This document shows positions 56,708 to 64,000 of a stretch of 64,000 nucleotides of DNA, in pieces (the stretch's first letter is position 1; every line of letters begins with the position of its first letter). The DNA is taken from the NCBI GenBank assembly GCA_036845725.1, contig DAIUDK010000008.1, positions 1 through 64,000 on the forward strand, written 5' to 3'. The stretch is from DSWT01 sp036845725. GTDB taxonomy: Bacteria; Chloroflexota; Anaerolineae; B4-G1; SLSP01. Position numbers and translations under genes: made by a program. The notes beneath the pieces were generated by a model. The model was not told the DNA's origin. It did not search any database and was given only the letters and a program-made list of their open reading frames with translations.

Positions 56708-56813
56708 GCCGACCACGAATTAAAACGAATAAACGAATCCAGGTCTCGGCAAGACGAAACCTCGCGTCAGCCGGGCGACCATTCGTTTATTCGTTAACGC
56801 ATTCGTGGTCGGC
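56708..56813. repeat. Repeat family B variant (B6)
   Basis: Perfect 13-bp outer arms GCCGACCACGAAT (56708-56720) and ATTCGTGGTCGGC (56801-56813), with inner ACGAATAAACGAAT / ATTCGTTTATTCGT arms. It separates the convergent asnS and glycoside hydrolase genes. Confidence 0.8.
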
Positions 56814-56818
56814 AAACC

Positions 56819-58990
56819 TCACCGACGCATGACCAACGGCATGTAGACCCGTTGCAGCGACCACAGTCCCACCATACTCAGCGATTCGTTAATGACCTCT
56901 TCACTCAACGGCCAGTTGAACGTCAAGATGCGGATGTAATCGGTCGTTGTGGTAGCAGCCGTCATTTTTAGGCGGTAGGTCTCCCCTGGCCAAACCGTCG
57001 TGGTGAACTCCCACGTGTCGGCGATGACGGAACTGACGACATCGTCCCCCGCGCTATCGAGAAAACGAAGTGATACTCCAGTGAGCACAATCTCACCGAT
57101 CTGCGTGCCCGGCACGTCCCAGATATCATTGCGGTTCTCGTCGGTGAAGAGCGGCCCGACGGTGAGGTGAAGCGTGCTCGACAGTTTGACCGTAGTCCAG
57201 GCCTGCGGCGCTGCGGGCCAGGCTTCGCGGTTACCCACGCGATCGGTGGCGCGGACGCGGAAGTAGTAAGTATTGTTGTCAGTAGCGGTAAAAACGGCAG
57301 AGGTGGCAGTGGACGAGGACTTCCACAGCGCCCATGCGCCGTCTTCCCCGGTGCGCACCTGCACATCGTAAAGCCAGACGCCCGATTCGCTATCGTGTCC
57401 TTCCCAGGTGACGGTGAAGGCCGGCGTGTAGGTAATCGCCGGAAGTTGCCGGACGGTCGAGGTGGGTGGCTGATTTGGCGTCTCCGACTCGATGACGAGC
57501 AGTGGGTCGCCGCCGATGATGTAGTCGTCCGGGTTGGAGACCAGATTCGCCGTCGCCCCCGGCAGTGTGAAGGTGTAGACGCCGGACGTAGCGGTGAGGG
57601 TTTGTGTAGCCCCCCAGCGATTCACCAGCGTAGCATTCGGAATCGTCGCAGGGAGTGTGAAGACAGAGGTCACAGGGTTGGTATTCCACAGCACGCTGAC
57701 CTTGCCGCGCGGCGTGCCCCAAAGGCTGACGCGCACGTTGGTTCCGGTGGGAACGCGGGTGGTGAAGGTTGGCGAGATCAGATACATCGCGGCGACCTGA
57801 AACGCGCTGTAGGCGGGACGCACGGAGCGGTCGTTGTGGAGCAGGCCGAAGTACTCGCCCATGTCGGCGTCGCTGGTGCGGAAAAAGATGTAGCGCTCGA
57901 CGCCGGAAGCCAGGGCGTTGGCGTAGGACTGGATCAGATAGGCAGCGGCCTCCTCCTGGGTGGCGGCGTATTCGTACTTTTCATTGTATGTCTGGGGATC
58001 GCCCCATACTGGGACGCCGGTTTCGGTAAGCCAGATCGGATGGTCGGAGACGTACACTTTCATCCGTTCGCGGATGTGGTTTACCAAATCGTAGGCATGG
58101 GCGGAACGGCTGTAAGAGTGCAGCGACATCACGTCGAAGAAGTCGTTGTTGGCGGGCGCGGCGGGGTCGTCGTTGAGAATGTCGAGCACGCGCTCGAAGT
58201 ACGTCTTGTCGGCCCAATAGTGGATGCCGGCATAGAGCACGATGCACTCAGGACAGGCAGCTTTGGTCGCCCGGTAGCCCACCTTGAGCAGTTGGGCGTA
58301 GTCTTGCTCGTTTCCGCACCACAGCAGGTTCCATTCGACTTCGTTCCACATCTCCCAGTGTTTGACCTGATTTTTGTACCGGGACACGACCGTGTACACA
58401 AATTCGGCCCACTGGTTGCCGTTGAAATTTGCCACCGTCCAGGGACGGTACAGGCCTGCGGGCGGCGTCCGCGCCCACTCGTTATCCCAGGAAGCTTGCG
58501 ATGACAACGTGTGCGGGAGCGCATCGCCCAACGGCGCGAGGAACGGGCGCGGCGCCGGTGGATACCAGTCGCCGGATTGTTGAAGTGTTGTCGTGATTGG
58601 CTCCGTCACGCACGCGGTCGCGGCCCATTCCGGCGTCATTTCAAGGATGCCGACGATGTTCCCGATGCCCGCATTGTGCAAATCGTTCACCAGGGTGTCG
58701 TAGGCGCCAAAGTTCCAGGCGTTGTCGGTGGGTTCCAGGCGCGGCCAGTTGAAGTCGAAGCGCTCCCACCGTGACCCGGCCTGAATGGCGAGCGGCAGGT
58801 AGTAACGATCCTGCCCCTGTGGACCGTGATAGAACGAGTAGCTTGCGCCCGCGCGCCCGTCTGTATTTGTCACCGGGGGCAGTATTGTGTCGGCCGCCGG
58901 CTGCGCAGCGACAGATGTGGTCATCGTCAACAAAAGCCACAGCCCTGATGCCAAAACCAGCGCCGATAAGATAGCCGAAGTTCGTTTCAT
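56819..58990 (-). CDS. Secreted glycoside hydrolase (GH39/GH5-like) with fibronectin-like domain
   Basis: 723 aa; ATG 58990 chosen for AGGTGG upstream and because it starts a good signal peptide (cleavage near SVAAQ, residue 30). The TIM barrel spans about 70-440, with acid/base Glu217 in HWEMWNEVEW and nucleophile Glu323 in PIWLTETGVPVW. A small beta domain follows (about 445-530), then a fibronectin III-like domain (about 540-630) and a further beta domain (about 635-710). The C-terminus ends RVYMPLVMRR. It shares family-level features with the truncated protein at the left edge. Confidence 0.8.
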   Translation of the reverse strand: MKRTSAILSALVLASGLWLLLTMTTSVAAQPAADTILPPVTNTDGRAGASYSFYHGPQGQDRYYLPLAIQAGSRWERFDFNWPRLEPTDNAWNFGAYDTLVNDLHNAGIGNIVGILEMTPEWAATACVTEPITTTLQQSGDWYPPAPRPFLAPLGDALPHTLSSQASWDNEWARTPPAGLYRPWTVANFNGNQWAEFVYTVVSRYKNQVKHWEMWNEVEWNLLWCGNEQDYAQLLKVGYRATKAACPECIVLYAGIHYWADKTYFERVLDILNDDPAAPANNDFFDVMSLHSYSRSAHAYDLVNHIRERMKVYVSDHPIWLTETGVPVWGDPQTYNEKYEYAATQEEAAAYLIQSYANALASGVERYIFFRTSDADMGEYFGLLHNDRSVRPAYSAFQVAAMYLISPTFTTRVPTGTNVRVSLWGTPRGKVSVLWNTNPVTSVFTLPATIPNATLVNRWGATQTLTATSGVYTFTLPGATANLVSNPDDYIIGGDPLLVIESETPNQPPTSTVRQLPAITYTPAFTVTWEGHDSESGVWLYDVQVRTGEDGAWALWKSSSTATSAVFTATDNNTYYFRVRATDRVGNREAWPAAPQAWTTVKLSSTLHLTVGPLFTDENRNDIWDVPGTQIGEIVLTGVSLRFLDSAGDDVVSSVIADTWEFTTTVWPGETYRLKMTAATTTTDYIRILTFNWPLSEEVINESLSMVGLWSLQRVYMPLVMRR

Positions 58991-59207
58991 GAACCCACCT
59001 CCGGCGCTACAGTGTAACAGAGATGTAGAAAGGGGCAAGGAAAACGAGGTCGCAAAAATCGTCAAGGATTGCGTGTCTGGGTCATCATACGGCGTGCAGA
59101 AGCGCAAGCAGCATCAAGAAGAATGACCCGCCTCAGGGTATACTCATAAGCGTTCAACCGTTAGTTAAAAGCTGATTACCAAAATCAAAATCAAAAGGAG
59201 GCTACTT

Positions 59208-59690
59208 ATGGATATAGCAACGTTCACCGTCAACGCCATTGGGCACATTCGAGCAGGGGAAGGGGGGTTTTATCTGGAGATCGCGCCGGAGTACCGGCCG
59301 GCGCTCAACGGCCTGGACGGGTTTGGGCACATCAACGTGTTGTGGTGGTTTCATCTCTACGACACGTACCGCGAGATCATCGAGTGCGACCAACCCTACA
59401 AGCACGCGCCCGCCAAGATGGGCATCTTCGCCACGCGCGCCCCGGTGCGGCCCAACCCGATCGCGCTGACGACGGTCGCCGTGACGCGCATCGACCACGC
59501 GCAGGGCCGCATCTACATCCCCTACATCGACGCGGAGGACGGCTCGCCCATTTTGGACATCAAGCCGTACCACCCGTGCGAGGATCGCGTGCGGGACGTG
59601 GCACTGCCATCGTGGTGCGCGCACTGGCCGCAGTGGGTCGAGGACGCCGAGGATTTCGATTGGGCAGCGGAGTTCGTCAACGCGCGCTGA
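59208..59690 (+). CDS. trmO: TrmO-like tRNA (N6-threonylcarbamoyladenosine37-N6)-methyltransferase
   Basis: 160 aa. A TsaA/YaeB domain of beta-barrel type: NAIGHIRAGEGGF, LDGFGHINVLWWFH, KMGIFATRAPVRPNPIALT and YIPYIDAEDGSPILDIKPY. Uses S-adenosylmethionine. It lacks the C-terminal extension of E. coli TrmO, like other short members. AAAAGGAGG precedes the start. Confidence 0.85.
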   Translation: MDIATFTVNAIGHIRAGEGGFYLEIAPEYRPALNGLDGFGHINVLWWFHLYDTYREIIECDQPYKHAPAKMGIFATRAPVRPNPIALTTVAVTRIDHAQGRIYIPYIDAEDGSPILDIKPYHPCEDRVRDVALPSWCAHWPQWVEDAEDFDWAAEFVNAR

Positions 59691-59769
59691 AGGCGGCGAT
59701 TCATACTCAGAGGCGCAGGGTTTCGACCTTGCGCCGTTTTCGTTTTGGAGTAGTGTAAGGCTGATGTGT

Positions 59770-59860
59770 GAAAAGCCCCCCCTTAATCCCCCCCGATGGG
59801 GGGAGGAGCAGGATATCTTCCCCCCTCTGGGGGGAATCAAAGGGGGAAAATTCTCCGCAG
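59770..59860. repeat. C/G-homopolymer hairpin repeat
   Basis: Several runs of C and G such as CCCCCCGATGGGGGG and CCCCCCTCTGGGGGG that can form strong hairpins, just upstream of the GyrI-like gene. Text of this kind is common between genes in Chloroflexota and some other bacteria. Confidence 0.6.
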
Positions 59861-59873
59861 GGAGGCAATAACG

Positions 59874-60380
59874 ATGAAAGCAGAGATTGTCGAAAAACCC
59901 GCGCTGCTGCTGGTCGGCTTCGATTTCTTCGGCGACCCATTCCGCAGTTACAGCGGTTGGAGCGAAGAGAACGAGATCGGGCGGCTGTGGGCGCGCTGGA
60001 TAGCCTATTTGCAAAACGCTCAGCCGCCCTTGTCGCACGTCTTGCCGCAATCCGTGATGTACGAAGTCCACGTTTATCATCCCGAAACCCTGCAAACTGG
60101 CGAATTTGAGGTCTTCGTCGGCAATGAAGTCTCAGCGTTTGACGAGTTCCCGCCGGAAGTCGTCGTCAAAACGCTGCCCGCGAGCCGCTACGCGGTGTTC
60201 ACCCTCAGCGGGCAGGAGATCACGGCGGATTGGCCCTGGGTTATGGACACCGAGTGGCTGCCGGCATTGGGCGTGCGCCGCCGGACCACGTACACCTTCC
60301 AACGCTACGACGCGCGTTTCAAGGGAATGGACGCCCTCGATGCATCCGAGCTGGACGTCTACGTGCCGCTTGAGGACTAA
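59874..60380 (+). CDS. GyrI-like small-molecule-binding domain protein
   Basis: 168 aa; ATG 59874 preceded by GGGAGG. Two SHS2-like halves are seen: IVEKPALLLVGFDFFGDP, then YEVHVYHPETLQTGEFEVFVGNEV and LPASRYAVFTLSGQ, DTEWLPALG and ELDVYVPLED. This is the stand-alone effector domain found in AraC/BmrR-type regulators. It probably binds a hydrophobic ligand. The AraC gene 90 nt downstream has a second copy of the same domain. Confidence 0.75.
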   Translation: MKAEIVEKPALLLVGFDFFGDPFRSYSGWSEENEIGRLWARWIAYLQNAQPPLSHVLPQSVMYEVHVYHPETLQTGEFEVFVGNEVSAFDEFPPEVVVKTLPASRYAVFTLSGQEITADWPWVMDTEWLPALGVRRRTTYTFQRYDARFKGMDALDASELDVYVPLED

Positions 60381-60472
60381 GAATTCTGTCAGCAGATTAA
60401 GTGGATTGAGCAGATTTGCCTCTTGTCGATCCTGCCAATTCTATTACTTCTGCCGACTTTTAGGGGACAGTC

Positions 60473-61324
60473 ATGGATGACATCACGGGGATGGCGCGCG
60501 CGCTGGACTTCATCGAAGATCACCTGCGCGAACCGGTGGGCGTGGCGGATATGGCGGCGGCGGTCGCCTACTCGCTTTACCACTTCTGCCGCACGTTCAA
60601 AGCAGCCACGCACTTCACCCCCTACGATTATCTGATGCGCCGCCGGATCGCCGAAGCGGCACGCGAGGCGCTGGCGAGCGAGCACAAACTCATCGACATC
60701 GCGTTCGATTACCAGTTCAACAACCCGGAAACATTCTCGCGCGCCTTCAAGCGTGTGCTCGGCGTGCAGCCCACGCAATGGCGCAAACAGGGCGCCGGCT
60801 ATCGGCAACTTATGCCCCGCCTCACCGCAAAACATCTGGCGCACCTGCGCCACGGCGCGCCGTGGCGGCCGGTGATCGAAGAATGTCCGGCCCTCGGTTT
60901 GATCGGCGTGATGACGTTAGGCGCTGACGCCGCCGCCGCGTGGGATCGGCTGCGCCACGAGTTGGCGATGTGCAACCTGGCGGGCGCAGGCGGAGAGTTC
61001 TACACCTGGACGTGGTGCGCCGTCGACGGGGCCGCCGAGGGCGGTGTCACCGCGACGCTGGCGGCGCTGGCGAAGTCCGGCGCCGATGTCGAAGCGGGGG
61101 CGCTCGTCGCCAAGACGCTGCCCGCCCGCACGTACCTGCGCGTCCCCCACCGGGGAACCGCCCGCGACCTCACGCTCACCCTCGACTGCGCCTATCACAT
61201 CTGGTTGCCGCAGAGCGAGTACCGCGCCGCGCTGCCGTGGTACGTCGAAGGCTACGGCGCGACGCCGGGCCGTCCTGACGATGGCGCGTGGGACGTCTAC
61301 CTGCCGGTCGAGCGCGTCGAATGA
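60473..61324 (+). CDS. AraC-family regulator with GyrI-like effector domain
   Basis: 283 aa. N-terminal double HTH of AraC type (about 6-105): VADMAAAVAYSLYHFCRTFKA and IDIAFDYQFNNPETFSRAFKRVLGVQPTQW in part. The effector domain (about 120-283) ends DDGAWDVYLPVERVE, mirroring the C-terminus of the preceding protein. A Rob/SoxS-like domain order with the DNA-binding part first. Confidence 0.88.
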   Translation: MDDITGMARALDFIEDHLREPVGVADMAAAVAYSLYHFCRTFKAATHFTPYDYLMRRRIAEAAREALASEHKLIDIAFDYQFNNPETFSRAFKRVLGVQPTQWRKQGAGYRQLMPRLTAKHLAHLRHGAPWRPVIEECPALGLIGVMTLGADAAAAWDRLRHELAMCNLAGAGGEFYTWTWCAVDGAAEGGVTATLAALAKSGADVEAGALVAKTLPARTYLRVPHRGTARDLTLTLDCAYHIWLPQSEYRAALPWYVEGYGATPGRPDDGAWDVYLPVERVE

Positions 61325-61332
61325 GGCGCGCA

Positions 61333-61370
61333 GGCCGGCCGCGAATCTGCAACGAATAAACGAATTTTAC
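61333..61370. repeat. Half repeat B (B7)
   Basis: GGCCGCGAATCTGCAACG then AATAAACGAATTTTAC; one arm of the B6-type repeat, next to the stop of the repeat protein gene. Confidence 0.5.
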
Positions 61371-64000
61371 TTCATCACCAGCGGCAAGAACACGCGATAG
61401 CTCTCCACGACCTCGAAAACAGGCGGTTCTGGATTGGTGGCTTCCCCACCGCCGCCGCCTTCGACTGCCGGGGTGAAGGCGCTGATACTCACCATCCCTT
61501 CTGCGGTGATCAGTTCCGGCGGGACGTAGGCCGACAACCGGGTGCTGCTGATGTACGTCGTCACCAACGGGATGACGGCGGCGCTGCCGAAGGTATTCGC
61601 CGCAGGCGTGATCCACTCCACGTAGGTGCGTGAGGAGAAGTTCTCGCCGTTGACCGTGAGCCAGAAGCCCGCGCCGCCGATCGGGATGCGGGTAGGCGAG
61701 ATGCTGGTGATCGTTGGGGCGGGGGCCGCCTGGAGCGGGGGCAGGTCGTAAGCGGCGATGTTGGTGGAGAGCTTGTCGCCCGCGGTCTTGAAGTAGCCAC
61801 CCGCGATCACGCGGTTGTAGGTCGCGCCGTTGGCCATCGCCAGCGCGCGGATGTTGCCGTCCGTGCCATTGCCCAACGCCGACCACTGAAAGCCGTCCCA
61901 GCGGGCGATGTGATTGGCGGCACCGCCGCCCGCGTTCTCGAAATCGCCCGCCGCGTAGAGTTGACCGTAGGGATCGACCGCCAGCGCGCCCACGCCGTCA
62001 TCCATGCCGCCGCCCAGCGCCGACCACTGCAACCCGTTCCACATCGCCACGCCGTTGACCAGAAGACCGCCGGCTCTCGCAAAGTACCCACCCGCATATA
62101 GCCGCCCGTCGCCGTCAACTGTGAGCGCCATAACGTAGTCGCTGGACAACCCGCCGCCGAGTGCGCGCCACTGGCTGCCGTCCCACATGGCAATGTGATT
62201 GACGTACAGATCGCCTGCCCAGGTGAAATCCCCGGCGACGTAGACGTTCCCCTGCGCATCGACGATCATGCTGCGTACCTCGCCGTCCAACTCCTGACCG
62301 GCCGGCACGGTTTTCCAGTCCGGATTGTGCCAGGCGAAGTAGAAGGCCGGGACGCCCCCGCCGACCTCGGTGAACACCCCGGCGGCATACAGATTGCCGC
62401 TGACCGGATCGTAGGCCACAGCGTTGACGTAGCCGTTGGTCCCGCCGGCAAACGTCTGCCACGCGTCGCCGTTCCAATAGGCCAGATAATCCAGCTCGTC
62501 GAATGCCCCACCCGCGTAAAAATCGGACCCGTATTTCGCCAACCCGCGGATGTAGAAGGGCGCCGGGCTGCCCGTCCCTGCGTTCCAGGTCAGGTCGGTG
62601 AGTGTTGCCAGGCTGTCCGTCACCAGAGAACCGAAATGGGTCAGGGAGCCGTGGACGTACACCGCGCCGCCATCCGCCAGCATGGTATCCACCGTGTTGT
62701 TGACCCCCAGCCCACCGCCGAACGCCGCCCACTGGCTGCCGTCCCACGCCGCCAGGTTGTTGACGACGCGGTCGCCGCTGAATTCAAACCCGCCGCCGGC
62801 GACGAGGTGGCCGCTTGCATCGAGCAGGAGCGCGTCGACCTCCGAGGACCATCCTGTTCCCAGCCCATTGCCCAGCGCCGACCAGTCTGCGCCGTTCCAA
62901 CGGGCGATATGATTGGCCGTGATGGCGGGAACGCCGACCGTGATGAAATTACCCGCCGCAATCAGACTGCTGCCGTCCCACAGGAGTGTTTTGACGCCTT
63001 CCCCACCCTGGGTGCCGTAATCCAGGGCGTACCACTGTGTCCCGTCCCAACGAGCGATGCCGTGCGCCTCGATGGCGGTGGGAGGGTCAGACGTCGGGTC
63101 GCCGACGCTGCCAAATTCTCCGCCCACGTATAGGGAGAAGTTGCCGCTGCCTTCATCGCGCCACAGCAAATCATAGACTTCTCCGCCCAGGCTCAACCCG
63201 TAGTCCAACGCTTCCCATTGGTAAGTCGCGCCGCTCCATTCAAGGTAGGCGACGCACAGGGCATGCACACCGCCGGCTGTGTCGAAGGCGCCGCCGACGT
63301 ACAAATGGCTGCAATCCCCGGTGACGCACTCGATAGCATTGACGATCGCGTAGTTGCTGTCCCAGGTAACGCCGCCGCCCAGGGCATCCCACCGGCTGTC
63401 GGCGAAGTCGTAACGCGCGATGTTGTTGACGGCCGTTGAGCCGGTCTGGGTGAATGTCCCGCCCACGAAGAGCGCGCTGTCGGTGAGGTGGATGACTGTG
63501 ACGCCGCCTTGCGCGCCGCCGCCCACATCGCTCCAGGCGCTGCCGTCCCAGACGGCAAGGTTGCTTACCGCTATCGCATTCTCGCCTGTACCGGCCTGGT
63601 TGAACCAGCCGCCGGCGTATACGTCGCCGTCGGCGTCCACGGCCAGCGCATAGACCCACGCCGTGGATGAGACATGGGACACGCCGCCGCCCATATCGTG
63701 CCAGCGGCTGCCGTCCCACATGGCGACGTTACTCACCGGCAGGCCGCCCGCGCTGATCAATTCGCCGCCCACGTAGACCTTTTCGCCATCCCGGGCCAGC
63801 GCGTAGACGTCGCCGACGAGGCCCGGCACGTGAAAGCCACTCACCCAGCAATCGTCGCCGCCGCTGCACACCGCCAGCGGTTGGGCCGGATTGACGGCAT
63901 CTGGCGCGGGTTGAGGAACTTTCGCAGTCAGAGGGGTGGCGACTGCAAAAGCCAGAAGAAGTCCCAATACGATACATCCAACAATAATATAGCGTCGCAT
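61367..64000 (-). CDS. Secreted beta-propeller-like repeat protein with IPT/TIG domain, at the right edge
   Basis: 877 aa from an ATG that coincides with the window edge; it starts a plausible signal peptide (YIIVGCIVLGLLLAFAVATP), so the start may be real, but upstream sequence is missing. About 12-14 repeats of 45-60 aa follow, each with a W-D/N-G-S-x-W-x-A-L-G-G-G core and a V-Y-V-G-G-x-F strand (residues about 45-745). An IPT/TIG immunoglobulin domain comes near 765-855. The tail reads YRVFLPLVMK. Likely a cell-surface adhesin or scaffold; no enzyme motif is seen. Confidence 0.8.
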   Translation of the reverse strand: MRRYIIVGCIVLGLLLAFAVATPLTAKVPQPAPDAVNPAQPLAVCSGGDDCWVSGFHVPGLVGDVYALARDGEKVYVGGELISAGGLPVSNVAMWDGSRWHDMGGGVSHVSSTAWVYALAVDADGDVYAGGWFNQAGTGENAIAVSNLAVWDGSAWSDVGGGAQGGVTVIHLTDSALFVGGTFTQTGSTAVNNIARYDFADSRWDALGGGVTWDSNYAIVNAIECVTGDCSHLYVGGAFDTAGGVHALCVAYLEWSGATYQWEALDYGLSLGGEVYDLLWRDEGSGNFSLYVGGEFGSVGDPTSDPPTAIEAHGIARWDGTQWYALDYGTQGGEGVKTLLWDGSSLIAAGNFITVGVPAITANHIARWNGADWSALGNGLGTGWSSEVDALLLDASGHLVAGGGFEFSGDRVVNNLAAWDGSQWAAFGGGLGVNNTVDTMLADGGAVYVHGSLTHFGSLVTDSLATLTDLTWNAGTGSPAPFYIRGLAKYGSDFYAGGAFDELDYLAYWNGDAWQTFAGGTNGYVNAVAYDPVSGNLYAAGVFTEVGGGVPAFYFAWHNPDWKTVPAGQELDGEVRSMIVDAQGNVYVAGDFTWAGDLYVNHIAMWDGSQWRALGGGLSSDYVMALTVDGDGRLYAGGYFARAGGLLVNGVAMWNGLQWSALGGGMDDGVGALAVDPYGQLYAAGDFENAGGGAANHIARWDGFQWSALGNGTDGNIRALAMANGATYNRVIAGGYFKTAGDKLSTNIAAYDLPPLQAAPAPTITSISPTRIPIGGAGFWLTVNGENFSSRTYVEWITPAANTFGSAAVIPLVTTYISSTRLSAYVPPELITAEGMVSISAFTPAVEGGGGGEATNPEPPVFEVVESYRVFLPLVMK

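Noticed and set aside
57167..58504. 445-codon plus-strand ORF
   Set aside because: Antisense to the secreted glycoside hydrolase, with no recognisable domain or ribosome-binding site.

Overview
The window looks like a piece of a Chloroflexota chromosome (Anaerolineae/Caldilineae-like), probably from a draft or metagenome assembly because it holds a run of 100 N inside one gene. The evidence is inference from content: GC-rich coding DNA; large secreted proteins that share a short C-terminal tail of the form (Y/F)-(M/L)-P-L-V-(M/C)-(R/K); BACON-like immunoglobulin repeats; an archaeal/eukaryote-type prolyl-tRNA synthetase; an Agl23-like membrane protein fused to NHL repeats; a fused two-domain ECF ATPase; and many dispersed intergenic inverted repeats. 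No prophage, transposase, CRISPR array or rRNA was seen.

Layout. 1-6.4 kb: the 3' part of a secreted glycoside hydrolase, an autoregulated TetR gene, an M20 amidohydrolase with a leaderless-type promoter, a pair of degenerate signalling domains (STAS and receiver), and a membrane-anchored alpha/beta hydrolase. 6.4-14.3 kb: a mostly minus-strand run (ChbG-like deacetylase, AlkZ-related protein, zinc phospholipase C-like protein, MBL hydrolase, unknown protein, glycosylasparaginase-like enzyme, ProRS, MazG-like protein, membrane protein) punctuated by repeat families A and B. 14.4-27 kb, plus strand: EFR1 flavodoxin/ferredoxin, TolB-like lipoprotein, a small ORF with two tandem terminators in front of two double-GNAT acetyltransferases, TetR plus GH13 amylase with palindromic operators, and a GntR-controlled set of AGPS-like oxidase, GlpD and FGGY kinase. 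27-35 kb: Agl23-NHL, Na/Pi cotransporter, a second small ORF with terminator upstream of RsgA, and RecF. 35-41 kb: a two-component system with a PhoB-box-like direct repeat, an FAD oxidoreductase, and a NYN-LOTUS protein. 41.3-41.6 kb: a strong promoter followed by about 285 nt of highly structured, apparently noncoding RNA of no family I recognise. 41.7-48.4 kb, minus strand: nucleotidyltransferase, PAP2 phosphatase, lipid kinase, an ECF transporter (T, fused A, S) and DegV. 48.4-64 kb: TPR protein, tRNA-Glu(CTC), CAP-domain secreted protein, Tex with the assembly gap, DUF554, DedA, AsnRS, a second secreted glycoside hydrolase, TrmO, GyrI-like and AraC regulators, and a large secreted repeat protein reaching the right edge.

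How it fits together. The recurrent themes are polysaccharide use and export (two GH proteins, an amylase, a deacetylase, secreted proteins with the shared tail), glycerol/lipid metabolism (AGPS-like, GlpD, FGGY, PAP2, lipid kinase, phospholipase C-like) and housekeeping translation or repair (ProRS, AsnRS, RsgA, TrmO, RecF, Tex). The most promising unexplained elements are the structured RNA at 41326-41618, the two promoter/small ORF/terminator modules at 16.35 and 32.3 kb, the phosphorylation-dead STAS/receiver pair at 3.9-4.8 kb, and the intergenic repeats that supply start-proximal sequence or the C-termini of neighbouring proteins.
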